7,456 bases of DNA from Paramuribaculum sp. (GTDB taxonomy: Bacteria; Bacteroidota; Bacteroidia; Bacteroidales; Muribaculaceae), in NCBI GenBank assembly GCA_029062075.1, contig JAIDQW010000165.1:1-7456 (forward strand), written 5' to 3'. The position numbers and the translations under genes were made by a program. Each line of letters begins with the position of its first letter. The first letter of the stretch is position 1. The notes under the pieces are model-generated. The model had not been told where the DNA came from, did not search any database, and worked only from the letters and a program-made list of their open reading frames with translations. This document shows, piece by piece, positions 1-6,609 of this stretch.

Positions 1-538
1 CATCAGAGGTCTCAGTTCGTTTGGAATCGGTTGACAACATAGATTCAATACCGGCTCGTGTCGCGGAATCCATAATCATAGGTGCAACAAAAGCCCTGAA
101 GTTCTCTACTCTTTTGCGCAAACGCTCTCCGTTTCCGCTGACAGGACTTAGCATAATAACAGATGATGCTTCCAGATTCTCTCGGTTCTGAATATTGTCC
201 GGATTACCGTTTTTTCCGTCAGCCTTACGAACAATGGCAAGTTTCAAAGAATCTATGGTTTGACAAAGATACTCTGATTCACGTCTCACTTCCATAGCCA
301 TATCATGCCATTTGCCTGCTTTATCGGGATTATTCTTTGCCGCTGTTTCCAGAGTCGCGAATACTGCATCGTTTCGTTGTGCAAAATTCTGGTTTGTGTG
401 CGACAGACCATCCTGCACCTGTGTAAATCCGTCAAGCACATCGCTGGATACATTGAGAGCGAGCATGGCGGTGAGGACGATATACATCAAGTTTATCATC
501 CTTTGGCGCGGTGAAAGTCTCAAGTTGGATTTACCCAT
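1..538 (-). CDS. porM: T9SS motor protein PorM/GldM, N-terminal part (cut by left window edge)
   Basis: This is the N-terminal 179 codons of PorM/GldM; the gene runs off the left edge and the family is usually about 500 residues. Reading starts at ATG 538-536. The protein begins MGKSNLRLSPRQRMINLMY, followed by one transmembrane helix at about residues 15-34 and then a periplasmic region that is mostly helical. The PRQ-MINLMY stretch with Arg11 and Tyr19 is the family signature; from memory these match Arg9 and Tyr17 of Flavobacterium johnsoniae GldM, which matter for motor function. In the family, a PorM dimer sits inside a PorL pentamer in the inner membrane. Its long periplasmic part reaches toward the PorK/PorN ring and passes on motion driven by the proton gradient. 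The start lies 26 bases after the porL stop, with AGAGG in that gap as a possible weak ribosome site. No frameshift is seen. Identity is nearly certain; the missing C-terminal domains cannot be judged. Confidence 0.95.
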   Translation of the reverse strand, partial: MGKSNLRLSPRQRMINLMYIVLTAMLALNVSSDVLDGFTQVQDGLSHTNQNFAQRNDAVFATLETAAKNNPDKAGKWHDMAMEVRRESEYLCQTIDSLKLAIVRKADGKNGNPDNIQNRENLEASSVIMLSPVSGNGERLRKRVENFRAFVAPMIMDSATRAGIESMLSTDSKRTETSD

Positions 539-564
539 TTACTATATTTTTAATTAATCCTCTG

Positions 565-1416
565 TCAGTCATTTGAAACCGGACGCGAGGAGGCATTAAA
601 CATATTTACTGTCATAGCGTTTAGCATCTGCTCATACACTTTGTTCAGTTGTTGCATATTTTTGGTAAGCTTCTGCGCTTCTTCACGATATGCCTGAGAG
701 CACTCTGCGGTTTGCTGGTACATCTCTTTCATCTGACTCATACCGGAGTTCACACTCTGAATGGCATCAAGCTGCGATGAAACGCTCCTGAGCTGAATTT
801 CATAGATGGTGTTCAGACCTTGAATATTACGGTTCAGAGCCTGCATCTGTTCTACATATCCTGCAGCTCCTTCGGCAGCCGCTTTCGGGTCGGTAGAAAT
901 TGAGGAATAGCTGTTGAGTAGGGCTTCTCCGGCTGCATTGAGTTTTGCAGCTGTCTCTCCGAGACGTTCAATCTCATGTGCCACCTCCGGGGAGACGGGA
1001 CTGCCACCGCTCACCACAACGGGAGCTGCAATACCTCCGGAAACAACAGCACCGTTTCCATGAAAACCACCTCCGGTATTAACCGGTGCAGCTGCTGATG
1101 AAGCAGGCATATTCTCTGTGATTACACCTTCACCATTACCGGAAGCGGATGCTCCTCCAGCCAATAAGGGGATAATCTCATCAATGGATGTTTCGCGCGG
1201 AGGACGGTCAAAGGCAGTGAGTATAAACATAGCTACCTCAGTACCCATACCGACAGACAACAGTATGTCACCACCTCTAAGGTGCAGAATTTTGAACAGA
1301 GCACCAAGAATTACAATCGCGGCGCCTATACTATATGCTATATTAAAGAAACGCTGTCCGCTTTCTCCTGAAAGAAAACGCTCCACAACATTTTTGTACC
1401 TTTTAATTTTATCCAT
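565..1416 (-). CDS. porL: T9SS motor protein PorL/GldL
   Basis: This 283-residue protein has the PorL/GldL layout: a short cytoplasmic N-terminus, two closely spaced transmembrane helices (about 24-44 and 50-69), a Gly/Ala/Ser/Val-rich low-complexity linker (about 86-140) and a helical cytoplasmic tail (about 143-273). In the membrane pair, Tyr28, Lys42, His45 and Glu60 align with Tyr13, Lys27, His30 and Glu49 of Flavobacterium GldL as I recall that sequence. Glu60 in GMGTEVAMF is the buried glutamate thought to take part in proton flow. PorL forms a pentamer around the PorM dimer and is the stator-like part of the motor that powers T9SS export (established for the family). The tail contains two similar segments, LNTIYEIQL (201-209) and LNKVYEQML (257-265). 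The start ATG lies 3 bases past the porK stop, which implies coupled translation. The gene looks intact. Confidence 0.95.
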   Translation of the reverse strand: MDKIKRYKNVVERFLSGESGQRFFNIAYSIGAAIVILGALFKILHLRGGDILLSVGMGTEVAMFILTAFDRPPRETSIDEIIPLLAGGASASGNGEGVITENMPASSAAAPVNTGGGFHGNGAVVSGGIAAPVVVSGGSPVSPEVAHEIERLGETAAKLNAAGEALLNSYSSISTDPKAAAEGAAGYVEQMQALNRNIQGLNTIYEIQLRSVSSQLDAIQSVNSGMSQMKEMYQQTAECSQAYREEAQKLTKNMQQLNKVYEQMLNAMTVNMFNASSRPVSND

Positions 1417-1419
1417 AGC

Positions 1420-2865
1420 TTATTTCTTTTTCTTCTGACCTTTGGCAAAACCGATATTTGTTCGTACACAGCGGAATCCGATATATGAACGCTGTTCGTT
1501 CTGATATTCCCACATTCTTATATCAGATCTGATATTGTGAGCAACATCCTTCCAGGAGCCGCCTCTGACTATTTTACGTTTCATACGGTACGGATCCTCC
1601 TGTGCCGCGTCATAGCGATACTCGGGATTAAGATCACTCATCAATTTGCTTACACTTTCAGTATATGCGGTTGATGTCCATTCACTTACATTTCCCGCCA
1701 TATCATAAAGCCCGAAGTCATTAGGGGCAAATGTGCCTACCCGGGATGTTATCACATGACCGTCCTGCACATAATTACCTTCTTGAGGCTTGAAGTTTGC
1801 ATAGAAGCACCCTTTATCACCTGTTAGAGGAAGATCACCTTCCCACGGATATTTGTTTTCACTCACACCGGCTCTTGCCGCATATTCCCATTCGGCTTCA
1901 GTAGGCAACCTATAAGGTTCTACATAGATGCCCTCTTTGCCGAGGGAGCGCCGCAGGAATGAAGTGCGCCATGCTGCAAAAGCATTAGCCTGTTCCCAGC
2001 TGACGCCCACAACGGGATAATCGCTGTAGCCGCCATGTGAAAAATACATTCTCACATAAGGTTCGTTGTAAGCATTGTCAAAGTCATTAATCCATGCGGT
2101 TGTATCAGGATATACATTGACAATGTATGTATTCACGAAATCATAATCACCAGTAAGTCCGCGTGAAATTGTGCGGCGAATAATTTCGCCATCCTCATCC
2201 ACCCAGGCTGTATCTTTGGTTATTACCGGGGTTTCGGTAGGTACCGGCAAATCAGTATTGTACTGTCTGCGCTTAGGGTCAAGACGGTTTTTACGTCTTG
2301 CCGCCTCTGTGTGATTGTAAATTTCGTACCGGTAGTTCAGCTGGGTAGGGTCAAGTTCAAGAGTTCCTGTGATAGGATTTGTGCGGTACAGGCTCATAAT
2401 GGCTCGCTGTTCATCCTCATCAGCATTTTTCCAGGGAATAGGTTTCTTCCAGTTCAGATAAGGGGTCACTGGATTTCCATCACGATCTTCCTCAATCTTA
2501 AATTCTTCATTTCCACCATAAGCGGGATCAGCAAGACGCTCGCGGATGATAGAGTCACGAACCCAGTACACGAATTGCTTATACTCGGCGTTCGTTACCT
2601 CAGTCTCGTCCATCCAGAAAGCATCCACGCTTACCCCTCTGGCATCAGCACGGGTACCCCATACAGAATCGGCAGTCTGAGGCCCCGCCTTGATGGACCC
2701 ACGGTCAACAAGCACCATGCCGTATGGTGCCGGTTCAGCCCAGGAAGGGGCTCCGACACCGGTGAGTTCGCCTCCGGTGGAGTTATGGGTACCTGCTGCG
2801 CAACCGGTCATAAGGAGTACGGTTGAAACCGCTGCAATATTTTGTGTTATTCTCATCATAGACAT
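1420..2865 (-). CDS. porK: T9SS outer-membrane lipoprotein PorK/GldK (FGE-sulfatase fold)
   Basis: This 481-residue protein starts with a lipoprotein signal: a hydrophobic stretch ending in the lipobox LMTGC, with lipidated Cys22. The rest is a formylglycine-generating-enzyme/SUMF1-like fold: MDETEVTNAEYKQF (85-98), YPVVGVSW (283-290), RLPTEAEWEYAAR (319-331), DMAGNVSEW (388-396), VRGGSW (433-438) and GFRCVR (463-468). About 180 residues (roughly 100-282) are inserted between the first two blocks, as is usual for GldK. The paired catalytic cysteines of true FGE are absent near the C-terminus (the stretch before GFRC reads MWEYQNEQRSYI), so an enzymatic role is unlikely. In the family, PorK forms a large periplasmic ring with PorN, attached to the outer membrane and contacting PorM. 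The first ATG shares its A with the porP stop (TAATG), which favours this start, although Met3 and Met4 are alternatives. The protein ends in four lysines. Confidence 0.95.
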   Translation of the reverse strand: MSMMRITQNIAAVSTVLLMTGCAAGTHNSTGGELTGVGAPSWAEPAPYGMVLVDRGSIKAGPQTADSVWGTRADARGVSVDAFWMDETEVTNAEYKQFVYWVRDSIIRERLADPAYGGNEEFKIEEDRDGNPVTPYLNWKKPIPWKNADEDEQRAIMSLYRTNPITGTLELDPTQLNYRYEIYNHTEAARRKNRLDPKRRQYNTDLPVPTETPVITKDTAWVDEDGEIIRRTISRGLTGDYDFVNTYIVNVYPDTTAWINDFDNAYNEPYVRMYFSHGGYSDYPVVGVSWEQANAFAAWRTSFLRRSLGKEGIYVEPYRLPTEAEWEYAARAGVSENKYPWEGDLPLTGDKGCFYANFKPQEGNYVQDGHVITSRVGTFAPNDFGLYDMAGNVSEWTSTAYTESVSKLMSDLNPEYRYDAAQEDPYRMKRKIVRGGSWKDVAHNIRSDIRMWEYQNEQRSYIGFRCVRTNIGFAKGQKKKK

Positions 2866-3854
2866 TACATTATGCGTATGCTTTTTTGCTTAAATTTATT
2901 TTTAGCCGACAAGTCGAGTTTGACGCTGTAGCCGGCAAATATTTCATGGCTTCCGTTGCTTGCTGAGGATAGGGCTCCGGTAGGATAATCGTAACTGTAG
3001 CCAAGGAAAAATCCCTTGAATTCTACTCCCAGAATGGCGCTTATGGCATCATCATGGCGATATCCAACTCCGGCACTGATGAATTTTTTATATCTTAATC
3101 GTGCTGTTGCAATAGCACGTGTGAAAGTAAAATCACTCATCACCATCACAGACGGAATCACTTCAAATAACGTGTTTTTTATCGCAATATTGCCTTCAGT
3201 GATAAAATATAGTGATCTGGCAGGTCCAAATTCAAAAATATCAGTGGAATTGTCACTGCTTGAAAGCCCATTTTCAGAACTGAAAGAAATTTTTGGCGCA
3301 TTTATATGTGTCATGGACAATCCTATGCTTAAACTCTTTCTGGTGTACCATATACCGGCACCAAGGTCAAAAGCTGTACCGCTTACATCGGTTCGTGGAA
3401 TAGCCGCATCGGTATCGTCATGAAAATCATCGTCATCGGGTATGAACACCTCCGAGCCCCTGAATGTGTCGCTTATTATACCGGGCTGAACTCCAAGGGA
3501 AAGAGTGCCACCGAGTAGTTTCAGCTTATAACTCAATTGTACAGCTGCACTCAGGTTCCGATACAGGCCCATGCTTTCCTGATTAATGGCAACTCCGGCA
3601 CCGAGCCTCCTTTTGCCAAGCTTGAATGGAGAATCGGCAAGTGCAAGGAAAGTTTTAGGAGCATTATCTATACCAATCCACTGAAGTCTTGATCCGCCGT
3701 GAACCTTTACAAGGTCAGTCAGTCCGGTAGCCGCCGGATTATAGAACGCGGGCACCTCATAGTAGTGAGTTAGCAATGCATCATTCTGTGCCACTCCTTT
3801 ATTATATATAAATGTGGCGAGTAATGCCAAGATAATATATATTCGTCTTATCAT
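2865..3854 (-). CDS. porP: T9SS outer-membrane protein of the PorP/SprF family
   Basis: This 329-residue protein has a cleavable signal peptide (hydrophobic residues 4-17, likely cut after VAQ at about 23). The PorP/SprF hallmarks follow: HYYEVPAFYNPAATG (30-44), QWIGIDNAP (58-66), GYRHDDA (264-270), GYSYDYP (285-291) and GSHEI (301-305). It should form an outer-membrane beta-barrel, with many alternating strands ending near VKLDLSA. It ends in a short basic tail, KQKSIRIM. In Porphyromonas gingivalis, PorP is required for T9SS function and associates with the PorK/PorN complex; SprF relatives serve particular secreted adhesins. Because it sits directly before porK, it is more likely the core PorP than one of the paralogues paired with a cargo gene. 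An acidic stretch (DDDDFHDDTD, 140-149) probably lies in a loop. The start ATG follows the porT stop by 2 bases, and the stop overlaps the porK ATG by one base. Confidence 0.93.
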   Translation of the reverse strand: MIRRIYIILALLATFIYNKGVAQNDALLTHYYEVPAFYNPAATGLTDLVKVHGGSRLQWIGIDNAPKTFLALADSPFKLGKRRLGAGVAINQESMGLYRNLSAAVQLSYKLKLLGGTLSLGVQPGIISDTFRGSEVFIPDDDDFHDDTDAAIPRTDVSGTAFDLGAGIWYTRKSLSIGLSMTHINAPKISFSSENGLSSSDNSTDIFEFGPARSLYFITEGNIAIKNTLFEVIPSVMVMSDFTFTRAIATARLRYKKFISAGVGYRHDDAISAILGVEFKGFFLGYSYDYPTGALSSASNGSHEIFAGYSVKLDLSAKNKFKQKSIRIM

Positions 3855-3856
3855 GG

Positions 3857-4576
3857 TTACTCGAAATAAAAACTGAGCACGATCATTTTTGAAGTGGCTC
3901 TTTTCAGTGATTGGGTAATTTTTAATCGATCAGGCTCTTCAGCAAGGTCCGGTCTTTTGTGAGTCAGAACATCAGTCAGACCGAAGCAGAATTTTATTTC
4001 AGGATTAAGTTTGAAGAAAGGTAGATAAAAATCACATCCGAAACCTGCAGTGAGATAGAAATCAAACGGTTTCAATTTAAGATAGTCAGTACGCTTTTTA
4101 GCAACATCTATACCCGGCATAATCCCTGCGGTGAGGTATGGACGGGAATTTCTATAGCGAACAGCAGAATATTTTATATCCACGGGCACAACAACAAGTG
4201 CACTTTTGATATTCTGGCGATACATTTCACCGCTTTCCGCTTCACGCATTTTGATATCGCGGCTACCGAAAAACAGCCCGGGAGTAAGGCGCACATTGAA
4301 ATAATCGTTAAGGCGGAAATCCACAAGGCCGCCTACATTAAAACCGGGTGAATAGCCGGGCTGATCAACAAACCAATTTTCACCACTCTCAGTTATGAAT
4401 CCGTTATGACGGAAACGGAGATCATGAGCGTTCAAACCTACATAAAAACCTAAATGCCACGCTCTTCCGTCGCTATATGGGCGGTTGAGTGGACCTGACG
4501 AAAAGTCCCTTGCATTGCATAACACTATTGAGCAGCACGCAATTATGGATAATATTACGGATCTGATGTTCATCAT
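3857..4576 (-). CDS. porT: T9SS outer-membrane protein PorT/SprT
   Basis: This 239-residue protein has a signal peptide (hydrophobic 6-20, likely cut near CNA at 20-22) and then an 8-strand-type beta-barrel sequence. PorT-like blocks are GFYVGLNAHDLRF (43-55), PGFNVGGLVDFRLNDYF (77-93), RPYLTAGIMPGIDV (145-158) and PFDFYLTAGFGCDFYLPFFK (170-189), followed by NPEIKFCFGL (191-200). It ends in SFYFE, an aromatic-ending last strand typical of barrel proteins. PorT is needed for secretion and maturation of T9SS cargo in Porphyromonas gingivalis. I chose ATG 4576-4574: a longer reading would begin at TTG 4579, but two ATG codons follow at once and the next (4573) is also possible. It is the first gene of the operon, 2 bases ahead of porP. 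The alternative is a generic porin-like beta-barrel, but the C-terminal half and the neighbours favour PorT. A chance lipobox-like IIAC occurs at 11-14. Confidence 0.85.
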   Translation of the reverse strand: MMNIRSVILSIIACCSIVLCNARDFSSGPLNRPYSDGRAWHLGFYVGLNAHDLRFRHNGFITESGENWFVDQPGYSPGFNVGGLVDFRLNDYFNVRLTPGLFFGSRDIKMREAESGEMYRQNIKSALVVVPVDIKYSAVRYRNSRPYLTAGIMPGIDVAKKRTDYLKLKPFDFYLTAGFGCDFYLPFFKLNPEIKFCFGLTDVLTHKRPDLAEEPDRLKITQSLKRATSKMIVLSFYFE

Positions 4577-4631
4577 CAATAAAACGGCACAGCCTTTATT
4601 TTATTGCATAGCTTGAAAAACGAATGAATGT

Positions 4632-4639
4632 TAAAGGTA
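4632..4639 (-). promoter_or_regulatory. Candidate -7 element for the porT-P-K-L-M operon
   Basis: Read on the minus strand, this is TACCTTTA, one mismatch from the Bacteroidetes -7 consensus TAnnTTTG. It lies 55 bases upstream of the porT ATG, so transcription would start roughly 45-50 bases before the gene. A possible -33 element (TTG within AACAATTGTT) is 16 bases further upstream, shorter than the usual 19-21, so the assignment is tentative. No better match is seen between porT and the divergent gene. Confidence 0.4.
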
Positions 4640-4653
4640 GCTCTATAGAATAA

Positions 4654-4687
4654 AACAATTGTTAATGAATCTTACAATATTAATTGT
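4654..4687. repeat. Two short ACAAT/ATTGT inverted repeats between divergent promoters
   Basis: AACAATTGTT (4654-4663) is a perfect 10-base palindrome. ACAAT-ATTA-ATTGT (4674-4687) repeats the same half-sites with a 4-base spacer. Their centres are 22 bases apart, about two turns of DNA, and both lie between the two outward-facing -7 elements. This is where an operator would sit, but the region is very AT-rich, so chance is possible. Confidence 0.35.
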
Positions 4688-4716
4688 GATATGTTACTTA
4701 GTAAATATATAAGCCC

Positions 4717-4724
4717 TACCTTTG
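4717..4724 (+). promoter_or_regulatory. -7 promoter element for the acyl-CoA synthetase gene
   Basis: TACCTTTG fits the Bacteroidetes -7 consensus TAnnTTTG exactly. It is 44 bases upstream of the ATG at 4769, giving a 5' leader of roughly 40 bases. The -33 region at the expected distance (TGTTAC, 4692-4697) is only a weak match to TTTG. The leader contains no strong Shine-Dalgarno sequence, which is common in this phylum. Confidence 0.6.
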
Positions 4725-4768
4725 TGGCGATAACATAAAATATTGGGATTTCCCTCAAAACATATATT

Positions 4769-6568
4769 ATGCCGAACATATTAACAGATTTGATTGAGCA
4801 TCAGGCTCTAAGATACGGCGATAGAACAGCATTATCCTACCCGGAAAACGGTGAGTGGCTACCAATTTCATGGCAGGAGTTTAACAATGAAGTGCAGATT
4901 GCATCTAAAGCGCTTGTAGTTTTAGGTGTGAAAGAGCAGGAAAATATAGCTACATTTTCAGGAAACAGACCGCAGATGCTTGTGGTTGATTTTGCGGCTT
5001 TCAGTAATAGGGCAGTACCTATCAGCATATATTCAACAAGTACTCCTGAACAGGTAAAGTACATAGTAGAGGATGCATCGATAACCACAATATTCGTTGG
5101 AGATGAAAAGCAATATGCTGTTGCGAGAAAAGTACAGACGTTGACATCTCAGCTTAAAAATATCATAATTTTCGGTGATGTTGAGAGAGATGCATCGGAT
5201 GATTCATCAATGCGTTACATTGATTTTATAGAAACCGGAAAGAAATCGGATGACGAAGTAGCCCACATAGTAGATGAAAGAAGAAGTCGGGCTTCAGCAG
5301 ATGATATCGCAGCAATAATATATACCTCCGGCACAACGGGAGAGCCTAAGGGCGCTGTTCTGCCTCACTCTTGCTTCAATGCGGCGCTGGGAATTCACAA
5401 AGAGCGCCTTAACACTTTGAGCGATACAGATTCTTCAATGAGTTTTTTGCCTCTCAGCCACATTTTTGAGCGGGCATGGACTTATTTCTGCCTCTTCCTG
5501 GGCATTCAGGTATTCATCAATTATGATCCGCATGTTATTCAGGCTTCTGTTCGTCAGACCAAACCTACATGCATGTGTTCTGTTCCAAGATTCTGGGAAA
5601 AAGTTTATGCTGTAGTGGAGGATAAAATGGGTAAGATGAATCCGCTTCGCAGATTTATAATAAATATGGCGTTGAAGGTGGGGAAAAAGAGGAATATGTA
5701 TTATAAGCGTCTTGGTAAAAAGGTCCCATTTTATCTTGAAATTGCTTTCAATTTCTTTGATAAAATAGCCTTTACTCCATTGAAACGGGTCATAGGTATA
5801 GACAGGGGCAGATTTTTCCCTACAGCAGGAGCACCACTGTCGCCAAAGATTGTGGAGTTTTTGCACAGTTGCGGAATAAATATTATAATCGGTTACGGAC
5901 TATCTGAAACCACAGCTACTGTAACTTGTTATCCTAATGTAGGTTGGGAACTTGGAACAGTTGGTACGGTGCTTCCACGCATTCAGGTAAAAATCGGAGA
6001 GAACAGTGAGATTTTGGTAAAAGGTCCCTCCGTGATGCGTGGATATTATAAAAAACCGGATGCCACGGCAGAGGCGTTTACCGATGACGGTTATTTCCGG
6101 ACAGGCGATGCCGGCTACATAAATGAATCAGGTGCACTTGTACTGACAGAACGAATTAAGGATCTTTTCAAAACAAGCAATGGCAAGTATATTGCTCCAC
6201 AGGCTCTTGAAAGCCGTCTTGGTGAGGACCTTATGATAGAGCAGGTCGCTTTGATTGGCGACGGTAAAAAGTTTGTGAGTGCGCTTATAGTGCCATCTTT
6301 TGATTCATTGAAAGAGTATGCCAATGAACACAACATTACTTACGATTCGATTGAGAAGTTGGTATCTGACCCACGTATAAACGAGATGATGATGACTCGG
6401 ATAGAAAAATTACAGAGTGACCTTGCCGGTTTTGAACGTATAAAAAAAATCACCCTATTGCCTAAGCCGTTCAGTATGGAAAATGATGAACTCACCAATA
6501 CAATGAAGGTTAAGCGTGCTACTGTAACTTCACATTACGCTGATGAAATAAATCGGATGTACAGTTGA
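4769..6568 (+). CDS. Long-chain fatty acid-CoA ligase (AMP-forming)
   Basis: This 599-residue adenylate-forming enzyme should activate long-chain fatty acids with ATP and CoA, through an acyl-AMP, to acyl-CoA. Visible motifs in order are the ATP-binding loop YTSGTTGEPKGA (185-196), SFLPLSHIFER (225-235), PTAGAPLSP (351-359), GYGLSETTATVTC (375-387), GYFRTGDAGY (441-450), RIKDLFKTSNGKYIAPQALE (462-481) and ELTNTMKVKR (574-583). The last contains the probable catalytic lysine, Lys580. Length and the KTSNGKYIAP and LTNTMKVKR forms fit the large FAA1-type group (COG1022) rather than the Escherichia coli FadD group, so no gene symbol is given. No transmembrane segment is obvious; a cytoplasmic or peripheral membrane location is likely. 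The chain length used cannot be read from sequence. It is divergent from the T9SS operon and has its own promoter, so the shared location does not imply a shared job. The ORF is intact, despite a run of eight A bases at 6442-6449. Confidence 0.92.
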   Translation: MPNILTDLIEHQALRYGDRTALSYPENGEWLPISWQEFNNEVQIASKALVVLGVKEQENIATFSGNRPQMLVVDFAAFSNRAVPISIYSTSTPEQVKYIVEDASITTIFVGDEKQYAVARKVQTLTSQLKNIIIFGDVERDASDDSSMRYIDFIETGKKSDDEVAHIVDERRSRASADDIAAIIYTSGTTGEPKGAVLPHSCFNAALGIHKERLNTLSDTDSSMSFLPLSHIFERAWTYFCLFLGIQVFINYDPHVIQASVRQTKPTCMCSVPRFWEKVYAVVEDKMGKMNPLRRFIINMALKVGKKRNMYYKRLGKKVPFYLEIAFNFFDKIAFTPLKRVIGIDRGRFFPTAGAPLSPKIVEFLHSCGINIIIGYGLSETTATVTCYPNVGWELGTVGTVLPRIQVKIGENSEILVKGPSVMRGYYKKPDATAEAFTDDGYFRTGDAGYINESGALVLTERIKDLFKTSNGKYIAPQALESRLGEDLMIEQVALIGDGKKFVSALIVPSFDSLKEYANEHNITYDSIEKLVSDPRINEMMMTRIEKLQSDLAGFERIKKITLLPKPFSMENDELTNTMKVKRATVTSHYADEINRMYS

Positions 6569-6593
6569 TTGAAATACTCTTGCTGTTTTTTTG

Positions 6594-6601
6594 TAACTTT
6601 G
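6594..6601 (+). promoter_or_regulatory. -7 promoter element for the Wzi-like gene
   Basis: TAACTTTG matches the Bacteroidetes consensus TAnnTTTG exactly. A TTG at 6569-6571 lies 22 bases upstream as a loose -33 candidate. The element ends only 8 bases before the ATG at 6610, so the transcript would have almost no 5' leader. A run of seven T bases (6586-6592) just precedes it. No terminator hairpin is seen between the previous gene and this one, so read-through could add to expression. Confidence 0.55.
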
Positions 6602-6609
6602 GCATCGTT

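Noticed and set aside
1118..1438. 106-codon plus-strand reading frame
   Set aside because: It lies wholly opposite porL, with no family resemblance; it is a shadow of a well-supported gene.
2311..2826. 171-codon plus-strand reading frame
   Set aside because: It is antisense to porK; the porK motifs and lipobox are on the other strand.
4535..4546. Lipobox-like IIAC near the PorT N-terminus
   Set aside because: The hydrophobic part before it is very short, and the protein looks like a beta-barrel with an ordinary signal peptide continuing past this cysteine.
4577..4579. TTG as the porT start codon
   Set aside because: Two in-frame ATG codons follow immediately and start the same signal peptide, so ATG 4576 is the simpler choice.
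4745..4754. GGGATTTCCC upstream of the acyl-CoA synthetase ATG
   Set aside because: Only four-base arms around two T bases; too short to claim an operator or hairpin.
5435..5866. 143-codon minus-strand reading frame
   Set aside because: It lies inside the acyl-CoA synthetase gene, antisense to its conserved motifs, and the translation resembles no known protein.
6442..6449. Run of eight A bases in the acyl-CoA synthetase gene as a frameshift or slippage site
   Set aside because: The reading frame continues through it to the expected C-terminal lysine motif, and no alternative product is apparent.
6569..6609. Possible terminator (seven T bases) after the acyl-CoA synthetase gene
   Set aside because: No GC-rich hairpin precedes the T run, and it lies inside the promoter region of the next gene.
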